From: Actinomycetes bacterium
GTDB taxonomy: Bacteria > Actinomycetota > Acidimicrobiia > Acidimicrobiales > Palsa-688
Direction: 5' to 3'
Length of the DNA stretch: 32,356 nucleotides
Assembly (NCBI GenBank): GCA_021828685.1
Contig: JAJZDJ010000019.1
Coordinates: 1 to 32,356 of the forward strand
Part shown: positions 23,379-31,293 of the stretch, one piece after another
How positions within the stretch are numbered: the stretch's first letter is position 1
Layout: every line of letters begins with the position of its first letter
The notes under the pieces: generated by a model
The model's input: the letters and a program-made list of their open reading frames with translations, nothing else
The model's database searches: none
What the model was told of the DNA's origin: nothing
Translations under genes and position numbers: made by a program

Positions 23379-24605
23379 ATGCAAGGCTCACCTACTTCTC
23401 GGCTTCCCCGTCGCGCGCTTCTCTTGGAGAACATCCACCCGGGGGCGGCCGACCGGCTGAGCGAGGCCGGCTTCGCAGTAGAGACGGAAAAAGGTGCGCT
23501 GGACGGCGACGAGCTAGTCGAGCGGATCCAAGGGGTCAGCCTGCTCGGGATTCGCTCCCGGACGCAGGTAACCGCCGACGTCCTCGACGCGTCCGATCAG
23601 CTCGTCGCTGTCGGCGCATTTTGTATAGGGACGAACCAGATCGACCTGGGCGCTGCCACCCGGCTCGGCGTGACCGTGTTCAACGCCCCGTTCTCCAACA
23701 CCCGATCCGTCGTGGAACTGGTCATCGCCGAGATCATCGCCCTGACCCGACGGCTTACGGAGAAGAACGCCGATATGCACGCTGGGGTTTGGAGCAAATC
23801 CGCGTCCGGCGCTCACGAGGTGAGGGGTCGGCGCCTAGGGATCGTCGGCTACGGCAACATCGGCTCGCAACTTTCGGTGCTAGCCGAGAACCTCGGGCTC
23901 TCCGTCGGCTTCTACGACGTCTCAGACCGCTTGGCGCTCGGAAACGCGAGGCGCTTCTCGTCGCTTCAGGAGCTCCTGGCGTGGGCCGACGTGATCAGCC
24001 TCCACGTGGACGGCCGCGCCGACAACAGGGACATGTTCGGCGAGGACGAGTTCGCTGCGATGAAAGCCGGGTCGCTTTTCCTCAACTTGAGCCGCGGCTT
24101 TCTCGTCGATCATGGAGCGCTGCGCCGCCATATCGAGTCGGGGCGTATCGCCGGTGCTGCGGTTGACGTCTTCTACGAGGAGCCGGCCGGTAACGATCGG
24201 ACTTTTACGTCGAGACTTCAAGGTCTCGCCAACGTCATCCTGACGCCCCATATCGGCGGGAGCACCGAGGAAGCCCAGGTGGACATCGGCCAGTTCGTCT
24301 CCAAGAAGTTCGTCGACTTCGTCAAATGCGGGTCCACGTCGCTGTCGGTCAACATGCCCCACGTGGAGCTGCCGGTGAGGGCAGGCGCGCACGGGCTCGC
24401 GATAGTGCACCGCAACACGCCGGGGGTCCTGGCGGCCTTCAACGCCCTGTTCGCCCGCCACGGGGTCAACATCGAGGGCCAGGCCTTGGGGACACGGGGG
24501 GAGGTCGGCTACGTCATCACCGACAGCGCCACGGGATGCACCGAGGAGATGCTGGAGCAGCTCAAGTCGATGACCGAGACGATCCGCGTCCTGCACCTGG
24601 CCTGA
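23379..24605 (+). CDS. serA: D-3-phosphoglycerate dehydrogenase SerA
   Basis: From ATG 23379 the protein has 408 residues, close to the 410-residue enteric type rather than the longer actinobacterial type with an extra domain. The NAD-binding loop is LGIVGYGNIGSQL. Catalytic Arg (NLSRGFLVD), Glu (FYEEPAGND) and His (LTPHIGGSTEEAQ) are present, and CIGTNQIDLGAA and FNAPFSNTRSVVEL match the E. coli group. A C-terminal ACT domain (AIVHRNTPGVLAAFNALFAR) suggests serine feedback control. It oxidises 3-phosphoglycerate, the first step of serine synthesis. It runs toward hemD on the other strand. Confidence 0.94.
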   Translation: MQGSPTSRLPRRALLLENIHPGAADRLSEAGFAVETEKGALDGDELVERIQGVSLLGIRSRTQVTADVLDASDQLVAVGAFCIGTNQIDLGAATRLGVTVFNAPFSNTRSVVELVIAEIIALTRRLTEKNADMHAGVWSKSASGAHEVRGRRLGIVGYGNIGSQLSVLAENLGLSVGFYDVSDRLALGNARRFSSLQELLAWADVISLHVDGRADNRDMFGEDEFAAMKAGSLFLNLSRGFLVDHGALRRHIESGRIAGAAVDVFYEEPAGNDRTFTSRLQGLANVILTPHIGGSTEEAQVDIGQFVSKKFVDFVKCGSTSLSVNMPHVELPVRAGAHGLAIVHRNTPGVLAAFNALFARHGVNIEGQALGTRGEVGYVITDSATGCTEEMLEQLKSMTETIRVLHLA

Positions 24606-24635
24606 GGGGCTTGTTCGTAGCGGCCGCTCGGTGGT

Positions 24636-25469
24636 TCAGCCGCGTCGCTGTGCGAGGGCGGCAGCCACTGCTTTGACTAGTGAACCGAGCCGCCACGCCT
24701 CGGGGACCACGAGGTCGTCGAACCCGTGGCGTAGCGCGGTGTCAGCGCACACGGGCCCGATGCAGCCCACCACTACCCGGCGCTCGCGCAGCTCCTTGAC
24801 GAGGTCGGTGCCAGGCGCATACTCGCCGGCGATCTTGAGCAGCCCCTCGACCTGCGGCCCGGCAGTGAAAGTGATCGCGTCGAGCGTCCCGTCAAGGCAT
24901 CGCCTCACGAGCTCCTGCGCAGGTTTGGGGTCCTTCGGCGGTCCCCACCGGTATACCGGGAGCGTTGTGACCGACGCGCCGGCTTTTTCGAGGTCGCTGA
25001 CGACCTGAGCCGAATCGTCGCCGTGCAGTTGGAAAAAGATGCGTTTGCCGGTGAGGCCTTCCGCCCTCAGATGCTCGACGACCTCGCCGAGCTGCTCCGA
25101 CGGGCTTCGCCACCACGCCCGCAGGCCGGCCGACGAGAGGGCTCCCGCCGCTTTGGGGCCGCGTGCGGCGATCCTGGTCGAGCGTAGGGCCTCGACTAGC
25201 GCGTCACGGATCCCCCATTCGCCCGCGGCTTCGAGCCAAGAACGGATGCCTATGCCGGTGTCAGCCACGAAGAAGTCGGGCGGGTCGGCTACAAGCTCGA
25301 GGGTGCGCTCTCGAAGCGTCTCCGACTCCACGAGCATCGTGGTGGAAATGGTGGGGCCGAGGAGTGCGGTGGCCCCGAGCCTGCGGAACATGACCGCCTG
25401 GTCTTCTGCTCTACGGTCGGCCGTCACTCCTACCGTGAGGCCGTCGAGCTCGTTCCTGGTCGTTTCCAC
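24636..25469 (-). CDS. hemD: uroporphyrinogen-III synthase (HemD)
   Basis: The 277-residue protein has the two-domain HEM4 pattern. It contains LTVGVTADRRAEDQAVMFRR at the start, FFVADTGIGIRSWLEA, a linker, GLTGKRIFFQLHGDDSAQVV, LPVYRWGPP, DAITFTAGPQVEGLL and VVGCIGPVCADTALRHGF near the end. These correspond to the conserved TS-x-x-G and IG-x-x-T-A loops. It would close hydroxymethylbilane to uroporphyrinogen III in heme synthesis. Other hem genes are not adjacent, so a standalone paralogue is possible. The GTG at 25469 fits the family start. No C-terminal regulator domain is present. Confidence 0.88.
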   Translation of the reverse strand: METTRNELDGLTVGVTADRRAEDQAVMFRRLGATALLGPTISTTMLVESETLRERTLELVADPPDFFVADTGIGIRSWLEAAGEWGIRDALVEALRSTRIAARGPKAAGALSSAGLRAWWRSPSEQLGEVVEHLRAEGLTGKRIFFQLHGDDSAQVVSDLEKAGASVTTLPVYRWGPPKDPKPAQELVRRCLDGTLDAITFTAGPQVEGLLKIAGEYAPGTDLVKELRERRVVVGCIGPVCADTALRHGFDDLVVPEAWRLGSLVKAVAAALAQRRG

Positions 25470-25587
25470 ACACCCATTGTTATCTCACGCTGCTTGCCTG
25501 CCAAACGTAGGTGACGCTGCCGGCGAGCCCGGCACCGGCAGCACCGGCACCGTCGGCCAGGTGGATGCACCGAGTGGGCGAATGTAA

Positions 25588-25601
25588 TATGGCCATACCA
25601 A
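25588..25601. promoter_or_regulatory. palindrome and CATACCAA motif before the dehydrogenase gene
   Basis: TATGGCCATA (25588-25597) is a perfect palindrome that runs into CATACCAA (25594-25601). It lies about 25 bases before the alcohol dehydrogenase start. The same CATACCAA occurs upstream of the bicupin gene at 29427-29434. TGGCCATACCA also differs at only one fixed position from the FadR-subgroup GntR consensus TnGTnnnACnA. Confidence 0.45.
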
Positions 25602-25626
25602 TGAGTGGACTAGTGCGGGAGGGTAA

Positions 25627-26742
25627 ATGACAGACAAGGTGCTGGCCGCAGTGAGGACCGCACCGGGCGTCACCTCGCTGCGGGAGTTCGCGATGCCGGA
25701 CGTGCCGGCAGACGGAGCGCTCGTGAAAGTGGAAGTGGCAGGCATCTGCGGGACCGACGTCAAGATGTACTCCAAGCCGCCGTTCGCCGACCCTGTCATC
25801 ATGGGCCACGAGAACATCGGCGTCATCGTCAAGGCGGGCGCGGACTTCGTCGTCCGTCAGGGATTCGGCGAGGGCGACCGGGTGTTCATCGAGCACTACG
25901 TCCCCTGCCGTCGCTGCGAGTGGTGCAACATCGGCCAGTACCGCCACTGCGAGGCTACGGACTGGCGCACGAACCCTGACGCACGCCGCTACGGCTACAC
26001 TTCGGCGGAGAACCCCTACCATCTGTGGGGTGGCTTCGCCCAGTACATGTACGTCCCGTGGAACGCTGTCGTGCACCGGGTCCCCGACAACGTGTCAGCT
26101 GAACTTGCCGGCATCGTGACCCCGATGTCGAACGGCATCGAGTGGGCGCTCTTCGACGCGGGGGTCGGATACGACTCCTCCGTGCTCATCCAAGGCCCTG
26201 GCCAGCAGGGGCTGTCGCAGGTCGTGGCGTGCAAGCAGGCGGGGGCGTCGCTCATCATCGTCACCGGCACGAGTCGCGACGCCGCCCGCATGGACCTTGC
26301 GCGCAAGCTCGGCGCTGACCACGTGATCGACGTGTCCGTCGATGACCCGCGCCAGACGGTGAGTGACCTGACCGGAGGGACCGGGGTTGACGTGATCCTC
26401 GACTGCACGGCGGGTGCCGGCACAGCCCCGGTCCTGCTCGGAATCGACGTGCTCAAACGGCGGGGAGGGACGATGGTCCTCCAAGGCGAGATGGCAGCAT
26501 TCCCCGACTTCCCGATCAAAACCGTCACCGAGAAGGCAATCACGATCAAAAGCGCGCGTGGGCACAGCTGGAAAGCGTGCGAGTTGGCTCTCGCTCAGCT
26601 GGCCTCGAAGCGTTTCCCGCTAGACCTTCTCACCACGCACACGTACGGTCTCGACGAAGTCGACCGGGCGATCAAAGCGGTCGGCGGCTCGGGCGAGGAA
26701 GGTGTGGTGCACGTGTCGCTGCTGCCGTGGGGTGGAGAGTGA
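25627..26742 (+). CDS. zinc-dependent alcohol dehydrogenase
   Basis: The 371-residue medium-chain dehydrogenase has catalytic zinc ligands Cys 41 (GICGTDVK) and His 61-Glu 62 (MGHEN). All four structural-zinc cysteines are present (94, 97, 100 and 108, in [16 protein letters not shown]). The Rossmann segment is [20 protein letters not shown], in which GPGQQG replaces the usual GxGxxG. It should oxidise an alcohol or polyol, or reduce the aldehyde. ATG 25627 follows GGGAGGG. The aldolase gene starts five bases after its stop, so it is the first gene of an operon with the RraA-like and LigJ-like proteins. The substrate is probably an intermediate of the same pathway. Confidence 0.92.
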   Translation: MTDKVLAAVRTAPGVTSLREFAMPDVPADGALVKVEVAGICGTDVKMYSKPPFADPVIMGHENIGVIVKAGADFVVRQGFGEGDRVFIEHYVPCRRCEWCNIGQYRHCEATDWRTNPDARRYGYTSAENPYHLWGGFAQYMYVPWNAVVHRVPDNVSAELAGIVTPMSNGIEWALFDAGVGYDSSVLIQGPGQQGLSQVVACKQAGASLIIVTGTSRDAARMDLARKLGADHVIDVSVDDPRQTVSDLTGGTGVDVILDCTAGAGTAPVLLGIDVLKRRGGTMVLQGEMAAFPDFPIKTVTEKAITIKSARGHSWKACELALAQLASKRFPLDLLTTHTYGLDEVDRAIKAVGGSGEEGVVHVSLLPWGGE

Positions 26743-26747
26743 GCGCC

Positions 26748-27434
26748 ATGGACTCTCCGGCGGGTGTGGTGTTCCGAAACGTCGCGAGGGTTCCCCCCGA
26801 CGTGATCGACGGGCTCGGCGGCGTGGGCGTAGCGACCGTCCACGAAGCGCAGGGCAGGACCGGGCTTTTGTCGCCGGACCTTCGGCCGATCTACCCGGGG
26901 GAGCGGGTAGCCGGAAGCGCTCTAACCGTGAGCGTCCCGCCCGGAGACAACTGGATGATCCACGTCGCAGTCGAGGCGGTGAGAGACGGCGACATTCTGG
27001 TTGTCGCTCCCACGTCTACGTGCAGGGACGGCTACTTCGGCGAGCTTCTCGCCACCGCTTTGCGGGCGCACGGCGCGCGGGGCCTTGTGATAGACGCCGG
27101 GTGCCGTGACGTGTCGGCGTTGACAGAGATGCGCTTCCCGGTGTGGTCGCGTTGTGTCAGCGCGCAAGGCACCGTGAAAGAGACGCTCGGCAACGTCAAC
27201 GTCCCGGTCGTGTGCGCAGGCCAGCTCGTCCGAGCGGGCGATGTGGTCGTCGCCGACGACGACGGTGTAGTAGTCGTCGCGCACGAAAGCGCCGCAACTG
27301 TCCTGGCTGCTTCGGTGGAGCGAGAGAAGCGCGAAGCGCTGAGCCGGGAACGCTACCGGAGCGGCGAGTTGAGCCTCGACGTCTCGTCGATGCGTGAGCG
27401 CCTCGAATCGAAAGGTCTGCGCTATGTGGACTAA
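26748..27434 (+). CDS. RraA/LigK-family 4-carboxy-4-hydroxy-2-oxoadipate aldolase-like protein
   Basis: From ATG 26748 the protein has 228 residues, the normal length for the RraA-like aldolases. The signature is [10 protein letters not shown] (Gly 98, Glu 99) and [14 protein letters not shown] (Arg 120, Asp 121). These are the metal and pyruvate-binding residues of HMG/CHA aldolase, which splits 4-carboxy-4-hydroxy-2-oxoadipate to pyruvate and oxaloacetate. RraA proteins that only regulate RNase E are shorter, and actinobacterial members next to catabolic genes are usually aldolases. The next gene is LigJ-like, the enzyme that makes exactly this substrate, which supports the assignment. Confidence 0.85.
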   Translation: MDSPAGVVFRNVARVPPDVIDGLGGVGVATVHEAQGRTGLLSPDLRPIYPGERVAGSALTVSVPPGDNWMIHVAVEAVRDGDILVVAPTSTCRDGYFGELLATALRAHGARGLVIDAGCRDVSALTEMRFPVWSRCVSAQGTVKETLGNVNVPVVCAGQLVRAGDVVVADDDGVVVVAHESAATVLAASVEREKREALSRERYRSGELSLDVSSMRERLESKGLRYVD

Positions 27435-27455
27435 GCCGCAAGGCCGTAGGCGCCG

Positions 27456-28478
27456 ATGATCATCGACTGCCACGGGCATTACACGACCGAACCCGCGCAG
27501 CTCGGTCGCTATCGTGCGCGCCAGCTCGACGAGGTAGCGGACCCTGCGCTCGGGCGGGCTGCCCTCGAGGATATCACCGACGCCGAGATTCGTGACAGTT
27601 TGGAAGGCAATCAGCTTCACGTGATGGCGGAGCGAGGTATCGACATGGTGGTCTTCTCGCCCCGAGCATCAGCGATGGGCCATCACGTCGCCGACCCCGA
27701 CATCGCAGTCGCTTGGGCGCAGGCGAGCAACGACCTCGTAGCACGAGCGTGCGCACTGTACCCGTCGAGGTTCGCTCCGGTCTGCCAGCTCCCCCAGACT
27801 CCCGACGGGAGTCTCGCCGATTCCATACGGGAGTTGCGCCGCTGCGTCGAGACTCTTGGTTTTGTGGGGGCGAACCTCAACCCGGATCCATCGGGAGGGT
27901 ACTGGACGTCAAAGCCGATCACGGACCCGTACTGGTTCCCGCTGTTCGAGGCTCTCGTCGAGTTGGATGTTCCCGCGATGATCCACGTTTCGGGAACATG
28001 CAACCCGAGCTTCCACGCTCTTGGCGCGCATTACTTGAACGCAGACACGACCGTGTTCATGCAGCTGCTCGAAGGCGACCTCTTCGCCCGGTATCCCACG
28101 CTGCGTTTTGTCATCCCCCACGGCGGCGGCGCCGTCCCGTACCACTGGGGGCGATACAAGGGGCTCGCGGCGCGGATGGGCCGCCCGCCGATCGAGGGCC
28201 ACCTTATGAGCAACGTGTACTTCGACACCTGCGTCTACCACCAAGCTGGGATGGACCTGCTCCTGAAGGTCGTCGATCACAAGAACCTGATCTTCGGCTC
28301 GGAGATGCTCGGCGCGGTCAGGGGTGACAACCCCGAGACGGGATCGGGATGGGACGACACCCGCCGCTATGTCGACGGCGTCAAGTTGAGCGGTGACGTC
28401 CGATCCGACGTCTACGAACGCAACGCGCGCAGGGTATACCCACGCCTTGACGCGCTGCTGCGTTCGCAAGGCCGCTAA
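27456..28478 (+). CDS. ligJ: LigJ-type 4-oxalomesaconate hydratase (amidohydrolase family)
   Basis: The 340-residue protein starts MIIDCHGHYTTEPAQ, with His 6 and His 8. It has His 177 (MIHVSG), His 222 (VIPHGGG) and Glu 283 (FGSEMLG). As I recall the LigJ zinc site, its ligands are His 6, His 8, His 178 and Glu 284, so the positions and the length (341 in LigJ) fit closely. LigJ adds water to 4-oxalomesaconate to give 4-carboxy-4-hydroxy-2-oxoadipate in the protocatechuate 4,5-cleavage and gallate pathways. The aldolase for that product is encoded just upstream, 21 bases away. Related decarboxylases of the same superfamily (such as ACMSD) are the main alternative. Confidence 0.82.
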   Translation: MIIDCHGHYTTEPAQLGRYRARQLDEVADPALGRAALEDITDAEIRDSLEGNQLHVMAERGIDMVVFSPRASAMGHHVADPDIAVAWAQASNDLVARACALYPSRFAPVCQLPQTPDGSLADSIRELRRCVETLGFVGANLNPDPSGGYWTSKPITDPYWFPLFEALVELDVPAMIHVSGTCNPSFHALGAHYLNADTTVFMQLLEGDLFARYPTLRFVIPHGGGAVPYHWGRYKGLAARMGRPPIEGHLMSNVYFDTCVYHQAGMDLLLKVVDHKNLIFGSEMLGAVRGDNPETGSGWDDTRRYVDGVKLSGDVRSDVYERNARRVYPRLDALLRSQGR

Positions 28479-28487
28479 GCGGCGACG

Positions 28488-28512
28488 TTAAGCACCGACA
28501 TTAAGCACCGAC
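28488..28512. repeat. tandem 12-bp duplication at a gene end
   Basis: TTAAGCACCGAC occurs at 28488-28499 and 28501-28512, separated by one A. It spans the stop codon of the alpha/beta hydrolase (minus strand), so the last codons and stop are copied once more downstream. Confidence 0.8.
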
Positions 28513-29361
28513 GCCGACGGAGCCGAGAAACTCCGCTAGGCGCTGCGTCACACGCGAAGGGCTCTGATCGGGAACGGCGACGTCCCAGTACTGCGCGAGC
28601 GGGAGGCACTCTTCGAGGTAGCGCGCCGCGGAAGTGGCATGCGAGTCGTCGTGGCCGGGGATGACAAGTGCCGGGATCGCCAAGCCCATCAGGTCTTCGG
28701 GCTCGGGGCCGGGCACGGTGTCACGGTCGAACATGAGCCGCGCGGTTGCGGCGACGATCCGTTGGTACTCGACAGGGTCGCTCGACGTGAACAAGCGGGC
28801 GAAATCGGCGTCCGCAGCGAGGACCGGCCCCCACGGGCCCGCCTTCGGGTCCGCCGAAAATGATCCCCCTGTCGTGGCGGCAACGGCCGCAACTGCGCCG
28901 AGTCCCGCCTCGGAAGCAAACGACAGGTGGGTGGAGAATCGCGCCTGCTGCGACAGGCGGTAGCGGACGCCGCCCGCCGGAGAGAACAGCACCAAAGACG
29001 CTGTCATATCCGGTCGCATCGCTGCGATCGTGAGGGCTACCGAGCAGCCGGCACAGCCGCCCATGACCGTTGCGCGGCCAACGCCGAGATGTTCGAGCAG
29101 TGCCGCTCCTTGAGTCGCGTAGCTGTCCCAGGTCAGTCGCTCCAGGCGACCCCCCGACCTGCCTGCCTCGCGACGGTCGAAGAGGATGCACGTGTAGTTG
29201 TCGCTCAGATAGCGAACCATCTGCAGGTCCTTGTAGCGACCCATCGACGACCAGTTGTCGAGCTTGGCGTTGAAGCCGCCAGGCGAGCACATGAGAATGG
29301 GCGGCCCCGAGCCGACAGTCTCGTACCAGGTCGGTATACCGTCCAGTTCGGCGAAGCTCAC
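28501..29361 (-). CDS. alpha/beta hydrolase with a Cys nucleophile elbow
   Basis: The 286-residue protein has the alpha/beta-hydrolase order: PILMCSPGGFNAKLDNW (oxyanion region), CILFDRREAGRSGG, the elbow VMGGCAGCSVALT, MRPDMTASLVLFSP and IPALVIPGHDDSHATSAARY. The elbow reads G-G-C-A-G, so Cys 103 takes the place of the usual Ser, as in dienelactone hydrolase. The expected C-terminal catalytic His is not evident: the last strand region is YWDVAVPDQSPSRVTQRL, and the last histidine is 241. It is transcribed against the surrounding catabolic genes and divergently from the bicupin. It may act on a lactone, ester or ring-cleavage product. Confidence 0.85.
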   Translation of the reverse strand: MSFAELDGIPTWYETVGSGPPILMCSPGGFNAKLDNWSSMGRYKDLQMVRYLSDNYTCILFDRREAGRSGGRLERLTWDSYATQGAALLEHLGVGRATVMGGCAGCSVALTIAAMRPDMTASLVLFSPAGGVRYRLSQQARFSTHLSFASEAGLGAVAAVAATTGGSFSADPKAGPWGPVLAADADFARLFTSSDPVEYQRIVAATARLMFDRDTVPGPEPEDLMGLAIPALVIPGHDDSHATSAARYLEECLPLAQYWDVAVPDQSPSRVTQRLAEFLGSVGVGA

Positions 29362-29414
29362 CTACACCTCGAAGCGGCAGCCACGGGATGCAACTGGCAG
29401 CCTTTAGCCATCCA

Positions 29415-29434
29415 TGGTAGATTTATCATACCAA
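29415..29434. promoter_or_regulatory. inverted repeat in the hydrolase-bicupin divergent region
   Basis: TGGTA (29415-29419) and TACCA (29429-29433) flank nine bases in the 112-base gap between the divergent genes. The right half is part of CATACCAA, also found before the alcohol dehydrogenase gene. On the minus strand the site contains TATGAT, a possible -10 box for the hydrolase gene. Confidence 0.45.
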
Positions 29435-29473
29435 ATATTGTAGCTGCGGCATCGGATCCGAGGAGGATGGGTT

Positions 29474-30511
29474 ATGGCGAAAGAAGGCCGAGTTTTTCTC
29501 AGGGGAATCACTTCGGAGAGTTACGGGCTGAAGGAGTTCCGTAGCCAGCAACTTCGGGCGCCCCGAGTGCGCAACGACGCTGTCGTGGTCGACGACGCGC
29601 AGGTCGGCCACTCCGGTGACTCAGACCAGTCCAAAACCTGGTGGCGGCTCGGTCCCGGCGACGACCCGTTCCTCACCCAGACCGTCCAGGTGCACTTCGT
29701 ATCGCTGCCCCCGAAAAGCTCGAACCACGGCCACGGCCACCAGAACGAGGCGGCGTTTTACATCCTCGAAGGGGCCGGCTACGAGATCCACGACGACCGC
29801 CGTTACAACTGGGCGAAAGACGACCTGGTCCTGGTTCACACGGACTCCGTGCACCGCCATTACAACCCTTACGACGAGCCGGCGCTGGCTCTGGTGGTCA
29901 AGGCGAAGTCCATGTGGATGTATCTCGGTTTGATCCAGCAGGGTCGCAGCGCCCCGGTCGAGGACGAGGCTCGGTTCTCCGAGCGTGTCGACTGGTCAGA
30001 GATCTGGACGCCCGGCGTCGCGGAGCGCCGCAAGGTGATCAAACCGTCGGAGACGGTGTGGGAGGAAACGCCGCTCGGGCGCGTCCGTACTTTGACTTCG
30101 CCATCGGTCACCGACGCCCGGACGTTCTCGATGGACGTGTTCGAGTTGGAAGTGCAGGCCGGCGGCCAGTCTGGTAGGCGCTGGCAGATGGCCGACGAGG
30201 TGCTTTATGTGCTCGAAGGATCGGGTTACAGCTTGCACTGGGAGGTTCAGGCGGAGATAGCGGAGAAGTACTACGCCCGCATCGCAAACGAACCCACCCG
30301 CCACGAGTGGAGCGCAGGTGACACGATCTACGTTCCCCAGAACACCGTCGCACAACATTTTGCGACCTCCGACGCCAAGGTGCGGCTCTTGTCGGCGCAG
30401 AACAGGGTGTTCAAGCTGCTCGGATACGACCGAGTCGCGTACCTCGAAGACCAGGCTTCTACTGCGGGTGTGGCGGCCGGGGTAGCAAGCGCAAACCAAA
30501 CGACGCTTTGA
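29474..30511 (+). CDS. bicupin, gentisate-dioxygenase-like
   Basis: The 345-residue protein has two cupin barrels. The first (about 70-145) holds a metal site: His 85, 87 and 89 in NHGHGHQNEAAFYILEGAG, Glu 92, and His 127/129 in SVHRHYN. The second (about 220-330) keeps the fold (DEVLYVLEGSGYSLHW, GDTIYVPQNTVAQHF) but has lost the H-x-H motif (RRWQMADE), as in gentisate and 1-hydroxy-2-naphthoate dioxygenases, where one barrel is catalytic. The length fits that group. It could be the ring-cleavage enzyme of this island; a sugar or keto-acid cupin is the alternative. The AGGAGG at 29461, seven bases before the ATG, is an ideal ribosome binding site. Confidence 0.8.
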   Translation: MAKEGRVFLRGITSESYGLKEFRSQQLRAPRVRNDAVVVDDAQVGHSGDSDQSKTWWRLGPGDDPFLTQTVQVHFVSLPPKSSNHGHGHQNEAAFYILEGAGYEIHDDRRYNWAKDDLVLVHTDSVHRHYNPYDEPALALVVKAKSMWMYLGLIQQGRSAPVEDEARFSERVDWSEIWTPGVAERRKVIKPSETVWEETPLGRVRTLTSPSVTDARTFSMDVFELEVQAGGQSGRRWQMADEVLYVLEGSGYSLHWEVQAEIAEKYYARIANEPTRHEWSAGDTIYVPQNTVAQHFATSDAKVRLLSAQNRVFKLLGYDRVAYLEDQASTAGVAAGVASANQTTL

Positions 30512-30534
30512 CGCCTCGGAGTTAAGCGTCAGCA

Positions 30535-31293
30535 GTGGCACCGTCAGGGCAAAGCGCTGTCGATCGGGACCGGGAGCAGGTAGCGCTCGCATGTCGGATC
30601 CTTGCCATGGAAGGCCTGGTCGAGGGAATCCTTGGTCACGTAAGCAAACGCGTCGACGCGCAGACGATGCTGATCCGCTGCAGAGGCCCCCAGGAGCACG
30701 GCTTGGCGTATAGCGGGGCGTCCGACGTGCGTCTGGTCGACCTTGACGGGGCGAGCAGCGACCTACCGCCCGGCTACAGCGTTCCAGCCGAGTTGCCCAT
30801 CCACGGGGAGCTGCTCCGGGCCCGACCGGACGCGGGGGCGGTGGTGCACGCCCATCCGCCTTCGGTGCTCCTGGCGGGGCTGGCAGGGATCGAGATGCGC
30901 CCGGTGTTCGGCTCCTACAACATTCCCGCGATGCGTGTGGCGCTTCGTGGTGTCCCCGTCTACGGCCGCTCGGTGCTCATCAGGCGCAGAGAGCTAGCGC
31001 TGGAAATGCTCGCCGCCATGGGCGACAGCGACGTGTGCATCCTCAAGGGGCACGGCATCACGGTCGCAGCGCCGAGCGTCGAGCTGGCGGTCGTCGCAGC
31101 GATCAACTTGAACACCCTCGCTGCTGTCAACGTCGAGCTCGTCCGATTGGGTGCCCGACCCCCGGAAATCCCCGCAGGCGACATAGCCGAGCTTCCTGAC
31201 CTTGGAAGCGGGTTCAACGACATGGCCACCTGGCGTTTCTACGCCGCCAAGTGCGAATCCCGATCATCTACAGACACAAGGAGAGTCCCGTGA
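30535..31293 (+). CDS. class II aldolase/adducin-family protein, possible aromatic decarboxylase
   Basis: The 252-residue protein has the zinc site of the class II aldolase family. Glu 86 is in AELPIHGELLRARPDAGAVV, His 105 and His 107 in VVHAHPPS, and His 173 in ILKGHGITV. Members include fuculose-phosphate aldolase and also decarboxylases such as 3,4-dihydroxyphthalate decarboxylase (PhtC) of phthalate-degrading actinobacteria. There is no sugar-kinase or sugar-isomerase neighbour. The bicupin upstream and LigJ/LigK-type genes nearby favour an aromatic role, which is inference. The GTG start is 23 bases after the bicupin gene, and its stop overlaps the methyltransferase start. Confidence 0.85.
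   Translation: MAPSGQSAVDRDREQVALACRILAMEGLVEGILGHVSKRVDAQTMLIRCRGPQEHGLAYSGASDVRLVDLDGASSDLPPGYSVPAELPIHGELLRARPDAGAVVHAHPPSVLLAGLAGIEMRPVFGSYNIPAMRVALRGVPVYGRSVLIRRRELALEMLAAMGDSDVCILKGHGITVAAPSVELAVVAAINLNTLAAVNVELVRLGARPPEIPAGDIAELPDLGSGFNDMATWRFYAAKCESRSSTDTRRVP

Noticed and set aside
25520..25560. CCGGCACC-type short repeats upstream of the dehydrogenase gene
   Set aside because: The repeats are short and imperfect and fit ordinary GC-rich sequence bias.
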